Of a stretch of 37,880 bases of DNA, positions 1 to 6,187 are shown piece after piece. The stretch is from a virus. Location: positions 1 to 37,880 of the IMG/VR virus record IMGVR_UViG_3300028536_000025; one strand, 5' to 3'. The stretch's first letter is position 1. Every line of letters starts with the position of its first letter. The position numbers and the translations under genes were made by a program. Under the pieces are notes generated by a model. It did no database searches and was not told where the DNA came from. It saw nothing but the letters and a program-made list of their open reading frames with translations.

Positions 1-216
1 CGGCTGTGCAGCACGCACAATCGCCCTTCCGGAATGCCCCAAGCCACCGCCCCTGCGGGCAGCGCTCAAGATCCCGGCACCCGATCCACTGCTCTTCCAG
101 AAGTGCCTAGCGGAAGCCCTGGCCTTGACCTCAGCGCAGAGTTTGACGCCATCCTGTCAAGCGCTGAGCGATTGGCGGTCCTCTACGCTGACCAGCAAGG
201 GAGACTAGCCCAATGA
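1..216 (+). CDS. Probable Rz-like i-spanin, C-terminal part (5' end outside window)
   Basis: The reading frame is open to the left edge, so only the last 71 residues are seen. The visible part is low-complexity Ala/Pro/Gly/Ser followed by a predicted helix ending AERLAVLYADQQGRLAQ, like the C-terminal helices of phage Rz inner-membrane spanins. A second open frame (+1) over the same bases encodes a Pro-rich, Rz1-like sequence, and nested frames are the classic Rz/Rz1 arrangement; this overlap is the main support. The stop overlaps the next ATG (ATGA at 213). An Rz role would be disruption of the outer membrane at lysis. The transmembrane N-terminus is not in the window, so this is inference. 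Alternative: an unrelated hypothetical protein. Confidence 0.4.
   Translation, partial: RLCSTHNRPSGMPQATAPAGSAQDPGTRSTALPEVPSGSPGLDLSAEFDAILSSAERLAVLYADQQGRLAQ
2..208 (+). CDS. Probable Rz1-like o-spanin lipoprotein nested in the Rz-like frame (5' partial)
   Basis: This +1 frame is open from the edge to TAG at 206-208. It begins Gly-Cys-Ala-Ala, which could be the end of a lipobox with the lipidated Cys, then has the Pro-rich stretch LPECPKPPPLR and IPAPDP, then a helical tail with two more Cys. Phage Rz1 outer-membrane lipoproteins are short, begin with a lipidated Cys and are Pro-rich in the mature part, and they commonly lie in the +1 frame of Rz. The start and most of the signal peptide lie outside the window. 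The call rests on composition and nesting only. Confidence 0.4.
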   Translation, partial: GCAARTIALPECPKPPPLRAALKIPAPDPLLFQKCLAEALALTSAQSLTPSCQALSDWRSSTLTSKGD

Positions 217-890
217 AATTCCTCCATGCTTCAGTGCTCGTGCTAATTACCTTCCTCATGCTGCTGCTCTTCACGGGCCTTTCCTACTCGCAAGCCTACA
301 CGGCAGGTCCCGTGCCGACCTGTCTGCCCACCGCGCAGAACACCCATGTGATGACGTGGATGGATGGACCTGCGGTGATCTTGCAATGGTGTCCCGGTCC
401 AAATAACACGATTGATACTTGGACGGCGGCTTGGTCGCCCTTGAATGAGACCTGTGTCACGGCTGCCGCCTCACCCACGCCCTTAGCCACGCATCAGGCG
501 CTGTGGCGCTGCTTGGCTCCACCGCCCGCGGCCGGGATCGAGACCACGCTCTTGACGAGCCGCTTCGTGCCACGCTTCCTCATCACCCGCGGCCAGCAGC
601 CCGTCGTGCAAATCTCCGCTACCGGTGTCGTCTCGCCGCTTTTGATTGGTGGGGTGGCCCAGACGGTGAGCGGCAATGAGAAACCTGAGAACACCTGCGT
701 CGGACCGGGCCTTCGCACAGGTGTGATCGGCGCCACGCAAGTGCTCTATACGGCCGCCGGCCGCTATTCGGATCAGCACCAGTGGTTACCCGGCTCGACG
801 GTGCTCGCCTCGGAGGGGATCACGCTGCCGGCCGCTGGCTTAGTCTGGTGTTACCTCACCTATCCGCCGGCCTCTGGATGGAGCCGTTAA
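213..890 (+). CDS. Secreted or membrane-anchored protein of unknown function
   Basis: 225 residues. The N-terminus is a clear Sec-type signal: MKFLH followed by a hydrophobic core (VLVLITFLMLLLF) and a likely cleavage site after SYSQA. The mature part has about seven Cys, which fits disulphides in the periplasm, many Pro/Thr/Gly and several short beta-type stretches; no family is recognised. The ATG overlaps the stop of the spanin-like frame (ATGA), and the 3' end overlaps the next gene by 13 bp, so it is translationally coupled on both sides. It could be a late secreted accessory protein of the lysis/tail region; function unknown. Confidence 0.7.
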   Translation: MKFLHASVLVLITFLMLLLFTGLSYSQAYTAGPVPTCLPTAQNTHVMTWMDGPAVILQWCPGPNNTIDTWTAAWSPLNETCVTAAASPTPLATHQALWRCLAPPPAAGIETTLLTSRFVPRFLITRGQQPVVQISATGVVSPLLIGGVAQTVSGNEKPENTCVGPGLRTGVIGATQVLYTAAGRYSDQHQWLPGSTVLASEGITLPAAGLVWCYLTYPPASGWSR

Positions 891-1084
891 GTCTCAAAGA
901 GGCACGCCTCGAGTGGGAACGGGGCTATTGGACGCGGTTGCTCAAGGTATGTGATGGCCGCGTGCGGTGTGTAGCGCTCATCGCCCACGTACGCAAGAGT
1001 TGGGTGTATGTACGATTGCGCGCGAGCGGCATACCTTATAAGGTCAAGCGCTACGGCCATCGCGGCCAATGGGGATCTTTATGA
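878..1084 (+). CDS. Small Fis-type helix-turn-helix DNA-binding protein
   Basis: 68 residues. The segment from LKEARLEWERGYWTRLL through the Cys-Asp-Gly turn to SGIP follows the pattern of the Fis-type HTH (C-terminal domain of Fis and NtrC-class activators): an acidic/aromatic first helix, a G-x-V turn, an Ala-containing second helix, and a recognition helix with Arg-Lys-Ser and Tyr. A basic tail (VKRYGHRG) follows. Some usual consensus residues, such as Asn after the turn Gly, are replaced. The start at 878 is preferred over upstream alternatives because it removes a non-homologous extension and gives a short overlap with the secreted protein gene. The stop overlaps the next ATG (ATGA at 1081). 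Likely a DNA-binding regulator; its targets are unknown. Confidence 0.55.
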   Translation: MEPLSLKEARLEWERGYWTRLLKVCDGRVRCVALIAHVRKSWVYVRLRASGIPYKVKRYGHRGQWGSL

Positions 1085-2385
1085 CGACAGTCACTGGCAC
1101 CTTACTCATCAATGGCGTCTCGGTGCCGTTCACGGGAAGCATTCCCACGCCGCCAGCTGGCATCGCTGGACCTGCCGGGCCGCCGGGGCCGATGGGTCCG
1201 CCGGGCCCCGCCGGCTCAAGCGTACCCGTGACGCCGCCCCCGGTGGTCGTGCCCCCCACACCACCCGCTGGCACCACGGTCAATACCTTCACCAACTTCC
1301 CCGGCATTGTGACCGGCGGCAGCGCCTTAACCGTCGTCGATGCCACGCAGAACTGGAAATTCAATCAGTGGAAGGACGCCACCTTAGGCGTGTACTTGGG
1401 CGCGGGGGCTGGAAATGCCTGGGCCTCGTCCATCGTCGCCTCCAATACCGCCACCACGATTACCCTGGTGAGCGCACTGCCCGGCCCGGTCGCGGCTAAG
1501 AATCGCTATGTCATGGGCACTTACTGGCCGATCGGTAACCCCTACGCCTTCACTCGCTATGGCAATTATGCCGTGACGTTTGATGACTGGGGCCCGCAGC
1601 CCGGCACCTTGACGCTCACCAGTGCGGGCAAAGATGCTTGGTCGGTGGCCTTATCCGGTCAAGGCTCCAATGATGTCGGCAACAACATCGGCTCCTACCC
1701 GTCGGTGAGCCGTGGTTACAATGCGGTCGATGCCTCCTTACAGGGCACGCATGTGACCGATGTCGGCATGGGCGTACAAGTGTCCGCCTTGACCAAGTGC
1801 GATGTCACGACCGCCTTTAAAACGCCCACAACGCTCGGTGGCAGCCGCTGGGATTTATTGGAAGATGTGTACTTCCATACGAGCGCAACCCCTGCGGGCA
1901 CCTCTGCGTGGCCGCCGCAGGTAGATTTACAGGTGTTCTTGGCGTTGATGGATAACACGGATGCGTATTTTGCGGTCTCGGTGGCCATGAAGCATCCGTC
2001 CTACAAGACCTTCAACGGCGTGCGCTACATGATTACGGTCGATGATCCGGGCGGGGCGGGCTTCCATCAGCCATCGGGTCACATCGTGCAAGTGTTTGTG
2101 CCGCCTTTTGGCACCCCGACCGGCGGCTCGCAGCTCTGGGGGCAGGGCAGCGCGACCGTACCGTTAGCGCTCCTCATTGCATGGCTCTCCAAGCCCAATC
2201 CCACCGATGATGCGGGGGCCATCATCAAGAATGCGCTGGGGCAGACGGTCAACTACGCCTGTATTGATCCCTCGTGGTATTTGACAGCGGTCAATGCGGG
2301 ACCTGAAATTGCATGGCTCAATAATCCCGCCTCGAACGGCTTTACCTGCACGGGGTTTAATGTCTCGATGCAGAATGAGGCTTAA
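1081..2385 (+). CDS. Collagen-like structural protein with a possible GH12-like beta-sandwich
   Basis: 434 residues from the ATG at 1081, which has GGGGA 5 bases upstream and overlaps the preceding stop. Domains: a beta N-terminus (1-20); six Gly-X-Y triplets (about residues 27-45, GPAGPPGPMGPPGP) followed by a Pro/Val linker; a beta-module with NTATTITLV, frequent in phage structural proteins (about 75-140); then a C-terminal beta-sandwich (about 150-434). The C-terminal part has landmarks in the order of glycoside hydrolase family 12: YPSVSRGYN, a WDLLEDVYF strand, DLQVFLAL, and near the end AGPEIAW followed by a TGFNVSM strand. The Glu of GPE is present, but the family's first catalytic Glu (EVMIW strand) appears as Asp. 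Likely a tail or capsid appendage; the GH12 relation is my reading of motifs only. Confidence 0.5.
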   Translation: MTTVTGTLLINGVSVPFTGSIPTPPAGIAGPAGPPGPMGPPGPAGSSVPVTPPPVVVPPTPPAGTTVNTFTNFPGIVTGGSALTVVDATQNWKFNQWKDATLGVYLGAGAGNAWASSIVASNTATTITLVSALPGPVAAKNRYVMGTYWPIGNPYAFTRYGNYAVTFDDWGPQPGTLTLTSAGKDAWSVALSGQGSNDVGNNIGSYPSVSRGYNAVDASLQGTHVTDVGMGVQVSALTKCDVTTAFKTPTTLGGSRWDLLEDVYFHTSATPAGTSAWPPQVDLQVFLALMDNTDAYFAVSVAMKHPSYKTFNGVRYMITVDDPGGAGFHQPSGHIVQVFVPPFGTPTGGSQLWGQGSATVPLALLIAWLSKPNPTDDAGAIIKNALGQTVNYACIDPSWYLTAVNAGPEIAWLNNPASNGFTCTGFNVSMQNEA

Positions 2386-2390
2386 AGGTC

Positions 2391-2471
2391 TCACCACTGC
2401 GAGTCCCACCATTCCTCCTCGGTGAGCGGCTTGCCGATGAACCATGCGCTGGCACGTTGAAGGTATTTCAT
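2391..2471 (-). CDS. 26-residue micro-protein, last gene of the leftward operon
   Basis: A 27-codon frame beginning MKYLQRASAW and ending EEEWWDSQW. Its ATG overlaps the stop of the DUF551-like gene (ATGA at 2468-2471), the same coupling used through this operon, and an AGGAG Shine-Dalgarno lies 7-8 bases upstream inside that gene. It ends 5 bp from the convergent stop of the collagen-like gene. No family recognised; the peptide has a basic/aromatic start and an acidic Trp-rich end. The signals are good but the length is small. Confidence 0.5.
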   Translation of the reverse strand: MKYLQRASAWFIGKPLTEEEWWDSQW

Positions 2472-2809
2472 TTATCGTCTCCTATAGCATTATCGACTGG
2501 CGATTCTGGCAAAGGCATCCAATGAGTAGGCTGCGGAATTTCTGGTCTATCTCGATGCTCGGCGTTTGCGACGTCGTGCCATTTTCCCTTAAAGAGCCAG
2601 CCGACAAAAACACGTTCGCCATTCCATAGAATGCTCTTCTTGTCGTATTCTTCTGGTCCGGCTCTATAGGCGGTGATTGGTTGCCATTTTTGTACGATGG
2701 CATCGTAGTCAGAGGCGAGGATAAGTTCTTCGCCAAATTCAGGCGCATCAATACCGAACGTCCCGGTATCTGGCCATTTCGCATACTGCCATGTGAATCG
2801 CTTAACCAT
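2468..2809 (-). CDS. DUF551-type phage protein with a KRY-type N-terminal module
   Basis: 113 residues from the ATG at 2809. The C-terminus has WMPLPESP after PTHW, the hallmark of DUF551, a small domain found at the end of many phage early proteins; its function is unknown. The N-terminus (MVKRF ... ELILASDYDAIVQKW) is related to that of the gene at 6171-7073 (MIKRY ... EIVLASDYDAKVVAL), which supports this ATG over a GTG 27 bases upstream. It overlaps the previous gene by 8 bp and the following micro-gene by 4 bp. Confidence 0.75.
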   Translation of the reverse strand: MVKRFTWQYAKWPDTGTFGIDAPEFGEELILASDYDAIVQKWQPITAYRAGPEEYDKKSILWNGERVFVGWLFKGKWHDVANAEHRDRPEIPQPTHWMPLPESPVDNAIGDDK

Positions 2810-3008
2810 GCTTTTCTGAGGCACATGAACTACCACTTCTCGTTATCACTCTTTGCCACAAGATATCCCCACAGTCGATACAGCTTGTGAAGTCGTACAG
2901 ATTATCCGTGACGCCATCGGTACATTGACCGGACATCGTAAAGTTGTGCAGGCATCGGCCGTTCTCATCGGTCTTCGCGGCCGGAACGGTAACGTACGTT
3001 ACGCTCAA
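2802..3008 (-). CDS. Small Cys/His protein (probable zinc binder), TTG start
   Basis: 68 residues if started at TTG 3008, which overlaps the stop of the upstream gene (TTGA) and has GGTGAAG just upstream. The body contains CLHNF, a Cys nine residues later, then CIDCGD, a CxH...C...CxxC pattern like the zinc knuckles of small phage early proteins. The frame remains open upstream, but there it runs over the neighbouring gene in another phase. Start codon and function are inferred; the Cys/His pattern and coupling are seen directly. Confidence 0.5.
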   Translation of the reverse strand: MSVTYVTVPAAKTDENGRCLHNFTMSGQCTDGVTDNLYDFTSCIDCGDILWQRVITRSGSSCASEKHG

Positions 3009-3265
3009 GGCTTCACCGGGGCATCGGTCGTCACATACGGATGCACATACGGATGCACATAAGGATCTGGATCGCCGCTGGCTATCTGCAGTGTTCCGTG
3101 ACTGATGTCTCTGGCAAAGAGTGTCCAGCCCTCTTGCTCGGCTTGGATTCTTGGTGTACCGGTGCCATGAAGTAACCAGTGCCACGCTTCGCCAGCATGA
3201 AAAGCGCCGTACAGTTCGCCAGTTTTGACGTTCACCAAGAAATACTGAAGCTCTTGAAAACTCAT
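3005..3265 (-). CDS. Hypothetical early protein with PYVH repeats at its C-terminus
   Basis: 86 residues. The N-terminal two thirds are a compact mixed fold (FLVNVKTGELYGAF, then aromatic HAGEAWHWLLHG); the end has a tandem PYVH-PYVH-PYV stretch encoded by a 12-bp DNA repeat. The ATG has GGAG 7-8 bases upstream and overlaps the previous stop (ATGA). No family recognised. Confidence 0.7.
   Translation of the reverse strand: MSFQELQYFLVNVKTGELYGAFHAGEAWHWLLHGTGTPRIQAEQEGWTLFARDISHGTLQIASGDPDPYVHPYVHPYVTTDAPVKP
3032..3061. repeat. 12-bp tandem repeat, 2.5 copies
   Basis: The unit CACATACGGATG occurs twice in full and a third time in part. It keeps the reading frame and encodes the PYVH repeats of the overlapping leftward gene, so copy number can change without a frameshift. 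Confidence 0.85.
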
Positions 3266-3510
3266 GTTTTTTGCTCCGATGCGGCATCAACAGGTGTCAG
3301 TTCTTTTGCCCCCATTCCCCCAAGCGCGGCAATATGGTCGAAATCGTCTGCTTCCATGATCACATAAGAAACCTTTGTTCTCGGAACCGTCACCCGCCAC
3401 GCCTGCCCAGGCTTCAGCGGCTTTATCTCCACCAACAGGCGTGGCGGCACGGGCCCCATCTCGATCGCGACCCAATGCCTCAACAAAAAGTCCAGGGCGC
3501 GCCGGATCAT
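3262..3510 (-). CDS. Hypothetical early protein
   Basis: 82 residues, coupled to both neighbours by 4-bp overlaps. It has a short helical N-terminus (RRALDFLLRHWVAIEMG), a beta-rich middle (LLVEIKPLKPGQAWRVTVP) and a flexible end. No family or catalytic motif is recognised. Confidence 0.7.
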   Translation of the reverse strand: MIRRALDFLLRHWVAIEMGPVPPRLLVEIKPLKPGQAWRVTVPRTKVSYVIMEADDFDHIAALGGMGAKELTPVDAASEQKT

Positions 3511-3779
3511 TCCGCACCTCCGCTGCGCGCTGAGCCAGCAAGTATCGGCGCAATCGCAGCGTTAGCCGCGTCTTCCGGCCGCTGCTGGATAGGTGCTAAT
3601 GTCGCCCGCACTTCGGCCCAGCCACACGTACAGCGCACATTAGGACGGCTCCAAAGAGGACACGCCGCTATGTGCTTGCCGTATTTCCAGAGTTGCGTCT
3701 TGAGGTTGTCTATCTCACGCTCATGCGGAAAAACGTGCTGACCGGGCTGCGATTTATCCACCATGCTCACATCCTCCAT
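3507..3779 (-). CDS. Small Cys/His early protein
   Basis: 90 residues. A short helix (EREIDNLKTQLWKYG) precedes the pattern HIAACPLW ... CTCGW (H-x3-C-x8-C-x-C), a probable zinc site of a type common in phage early genes. The start could be 3779 or an in-frame ATG 15 bases later. The N-terminal part overlaps the previous gene by 26 bp. Function unknown. Confidence 0.7.
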   Translation of the reverse strand: MEDVSMVDKSQPGQHVFPHEREIDNLKTQLWKYGKHIAACPLWSRPNVRCTCGWAEVRATLAPIQQRPEDAANAAIAPILAGSARSGGAE

Positions 3780-4092
3780 CGACAGGTGTTACTTCCGGGA
3801 AGCGATGTTTGTTCAATTCGTCCTCGCGTTCCCGTGCAGCCTCATCGACTCGCGCCGACATCAATTCGTAGCCCTTCTCCCGGTAGTCCAGCGCAATGTC
3901 CTGGCCCTGCAACAGCACGGAGCGCAGGAACGCCCATAGATGGTCTTGCTCCCATTTCCGCGCGGCTTCCAATGCCTCTGAGCGTGTGACCACTTCGGCA
4001 AATTCTTTATACCGGACATAGTCCCCCTGCGGATTCTCGCCAACTTCCGATGGCACTTGTCCGGTGTCTTTCCAGTATCGTTTAACGCTCAT
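3754..4092 (-). CDS. Hypothetical early protein with a KRY-type N-terminus
   Basis: 112 residues beginning MSVKRYW, followed by GDYVRYKEF and then an alpha-helical body rich in Glu/Arg (EAARKWEQDHLWAFL, DEAAREREDEL). The start resembles those of the genes at 2468-2809 and 6171-7073, suggesting a shared N-terminal module. It overlaps its neighbours by 11 and 26 bp. No enzymatic motif seen. Confidence 0.72.
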   Translation of the reverse strand: MSVKRYWKDTGQVPSEVGENPQGDYVRYKEFAEVVTRSEALEAARKWEQDHLWAFLRSVLLQGQDIALDYREKGYELMSARVDEAAREREDELNKHRFPEVTPVDGGCEHGG

Positions 4093-4444
4093 GCTCGGCT
4101 CCTGTGTCGGACTGTGGCGCTTCGTAGTGGTGCAGCCATTTCTTCACCGATTCCAGTTTCTCTTCGGCGTACTTGTGCACCACCGGTTTATGGATGTCGT
4201 GCTGGCAAAGCATGATCATGGCGGCCCGCACGTCGCCCATTTCCTTTGCCAGTGCGCCACGGTTCGTGATCCTGTGCTTACGCGACACAGTTGGATCAAA
4301 CGACTGGTACCCATGCCGCAGCACTTTACATGCGGCCTGAATGGCCTCGCCACATTCCTCAATGAACAGCGCCAAGCGCTCCGCTTCGGCATCGGACAGA
4401 TTGTTGAAATGAATCGTCTCGCCAAATATGTTCTTGCCCATCAC
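4082..4444 (-). CDS. MazG-like all-alpha nucleotide pyrophosphohydrolase
   Basis: 120 residues. IEECGEAIQAACKVLRHG carries the E-E-x-x-E metal-binding helix (E29, E30, E33) and KEMGDV supplies the E-x-x-D helix (E68, D71), the signature of MazG/dUTPase-type all-alpha NTP pyrophosphohydrolases. The family hydrolyses NTPs or dNTPs to NMP and pyrophosphate; phage members may clear non-canonical nucleotides or lower (p)ppGpp signalling. The substrate here cannot be read. It is coupled by 4 bp to the gene upstream and by 11 bp to the one downstream. Confidence 0.75.
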   Translation of the reverse strand: MMGKNIFGETIHFNNLSDAEAERLALFIEECGEAIQAACKVLRHGYQSFDPTVSRKHRITNRGALAKEMGDVRAAMIMLCQHDIHKPVVHKYAEEKLESVKKWLHHYEAPQSDTGAEHER

Positions 4445-4650
4445 TTCACCTCTGTTTCAGCAGTAAATTCCTCGGCTGGAATCCATTGATAGACAAATTG
4501 TCCAGGTGGATCGACCCACCAATGTTTCATCATCCCTTTTGATACGCAGCGTAAGTGGTAAGGCGGCATGCCAGCCTTCATGAGTTGTTCCTCAACATAC
4601 CCCATCGGGCAGAGGTAGGCGTCTCGAAACGGTATGCGGACCTCAATCAC
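4441..4650 (-). CDS. Hypothetical early protein
   Basis: 69 residues, rich in aromatic residues and Met (MKHWWVDPPGQFVYQWIP). The 4-bp overlaps with the methyltransferase gene upstream and the MazG-like gene downstream indicate tight co-translation. No family recognised. Confidence 0.7.
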   Translation of the reverse strand: MIEVRIPFRDAYLCPMGYVEEQLMKAGMPPYHLRCVSKGMMKHWWVDPPGQFVYQWIPAEEFTAETEVK

Positions 4651-5342
4651 TTACCACCTTCTGGATTAGGTTGTGTCATGAGGCGCCATGCTGCTGCCGC
4701 CACGACTGGAATCTGTCCGTCGCCAGTGGCTTCAAGTCGCTCCATCCGATCGGCCACCCCATCAGGTGCTCGTGAATCGTCGGGGAGATATAACCAAACA
4801 CCACGGTGAAATTCTGGCATGCCGGCCATTTCTGCATTGATGGCGCCAGATAATTCGCTTTCGTCGTCGGCGTATGCACGAAGCCAATATCTTTGCCGCA
4901 GATGGTCACCGCCCAAGTCTTTCGCGCTAAGGGGAATGATTTTGGTTTTGTAACCCATGACGTGGAGGTCCTCCGCTGCGCACTCGATCGCAAGGGACGA
5001 AGGGTTCTCGGCAAATACGTACCTGGGAGCTGCCTCTGCCACGATGCGCCGCATTTCCGGCCATAGATCGTCCGCCGTAGAGCGGCCTCGAGTCGCGGTT
5101 GAATAGGCTTGGCAGGGAAACCCGCCAGATACCACGTCAATACGTCCTCGCCACGCTGTGCCGTCGAAGGTTCTAACGTCATCCCAAATTGGGAAGGCCG
5201 GAAGTGAGCGATCGTTCTGACGGGCGCAGAGGACCGATCGTCGGTACTCGTTGAACTCGACGGCACAGACAGTTCGCCATCCAAGCAAATTGCTTGCGAG
5301 TAATCCGCCACCAGCGCCTGCGAATAGTGCCAGCTCATTCAT
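4647..5342 (-). CDS. DNA (cytosine-5) methyltransferase, short phage form
   Basis: 231 residues. Motifs in order: I, LFAGAGGG (residues 6-13, AdoMet site); IV, GGFPCQAYS with catalytic Cys77; VI, AENPSS (112-114, usually ENV, here ENP); VIII, LRQRYWL (148-154); and a motif X-like GDGQIPVV (207-214). It should transfer a methyl group from AdoMet to C5 of cytosine. The target-recognition region between VIII and X is only about 45-50 residues, much shorter than in typical bacterial enzymes, and no restriction enzyme is nearby. It is therefore an orphan enzyme, probably protecting phage DNA from host nucleases or altering transcription. The ATG at 5342 lies 17 bp after the previous stop. Confidence 0.88.
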   Translation of the reverse strand: MNELALFAGAGGGLLASNLLGWRTVCAVEFNEYRRSVLCARQNDRSLPAFPIWDDVRTFDGTAWRGRIDVVSGGFPCQAYSTATRGRSTADDLWPEMRRIVAEAAPRYVFAENPSSLAIECAAEDLHVMGYKTKIIPLSAKDLGGDHLRQRYWLRAYADDESELSGAINAEMAGMPEFHRGVWLYLPDDSRAPDGVADRMERLEATGDGQIPVVAAAAWRLMTQPNPEGGK

Positions 5343-5359
5343 GAGCCTTTAGCCATTCT

Positions 5360-5872
5360 TCAATCGTGCGCGCGAGCGGCATGGCACTCACTCGAAGAAG
5401 CCATCATCGGCTTGATGTGCTTGTTCAGATAGCCGCGGCACATGCGCATGCGCTCCCTGTCGTAGGTTTGGTACGGATGGCACGCGCCGGCGATATCGAC
5501 GGTCTTGCGCTTCTTTGGAAATTCAAACTCTAGCGCGCCTCCGGGTTCCGCATTTCGCACATCGAGCGGTACGCCTTTGTGGCAATAGAACGCACCGGCT
5601 CCATATGCAAGCGAGAGTTGCAGTTCGTTCCAACGTTCCGGGTCCATGCGTTCGGCCGACTTGCCGCGGAACGCGCAGTTATCGCACGGAAGGTGAAAAG
5701 ACATCATCTCGCCGTCAATCGTGAAATGCTCGCCGACTGGAATACGTTCCCAGAGCTTGAGGCATTTCGTGCAAAAGTCGTACATCTGCGCCAAGCCGGT
5801 GCCGCAAGCGATGCAATGGGATCGGCAGTTCGGGCACCGGATCTGATCAGCGTACTTCGGCGTATAGCTCAA
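5360..5872 (-). CDS. Cys-rich zinc-binding phage protein
   Basis: 170 residues. An N-terminal ribbon (CPNC-x3-C-x2-C, then FCTKC) is followed by a second Cys/His block, PCDNCAFRGKSAER ... WNEL ... FYCHKG, resembling a conserved domain of phage early proteins. The C-terminus is basic with Cys and His. Zinc binding is likely; whether it binds DNA, RNA or protein is unknown. It lies 17 bp upstream of the methyltransferase. Confidence 0.72.
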   Translation of the reverse strand: MSYTPKYADQIRCPNCRSHCIACGTGLAQMYDFCTKCLKLWERIPVGEHFTIDGEMMSFHLPCDNCAFRGKSAERMDPERWNELQLSLAYGAGAFYCHKGVPLDVRNAEPGGALEFEFPKKRKTVDIAGACHPYQTYDRERMRMCRGYLNKHIKPMMASSSECHAARAHD

Positions 5873-5899
5873 GGCTTGGCTCCCTGGTCAGACTGTAAG

Positions 5900-6187
5900 T
5901 TAGTACAGGTTTTCACTGTAAAGCGTCCCCACGCCGCACGATAACTCGCGGCGAATTTGGTCCTGCGATTTCGCGATATCCCATGCCTGCTCACGGTCGT
6001 AAAACGTGCCGTGCTGATCGATGAAGCCTTGCCTGGCACCAGCGAGTCTCTTTTCCCCTTGCATGCTCACGAGCACCAGGCGCATGGTCATGTCGAAATG
6101 GCGCGCACTGGGGATGATCAGACCGTCAACCAGTTGGATGGCGGCGCAGACGATGCGAGGCGGTGACAGTTCACTCACTTTTGACAC
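5900..6187 (-). CDS. Conserved phage early protein
   Basis: 95 residues. RIVCAAIQLVDGLIIPSARHFD followed later by QGFIDQHGTFYDREQAW and a C-terminal TLYSENLY match a recurring small phage protein that I recognise only as conserved hypothetical. It overlaps the coiled-coil gene upstream by 17 bp. Confidence 0.75.
   Translation of the reverse strand: MSKVSELSPPRIVCAAIQLVDGLIIPSARHFDMTMRLVLVSMQGEKRLAGARQGFIDQHGTFYDREQAWDIAKSQDQIRRELSCGVGTLYSENLY

Noticed and set aside
1008-1499. 163-codon frame overlapping the collagen-like gene
   Set aside because: Arg/His-rich translation of a GC-rich gene in a wrong frame; no start signal.
4676-5338. 220-codon leftward frame over the methyltransferase
   Set aside because: The other frame contains all methyltransferase motifs in order; this one has none.
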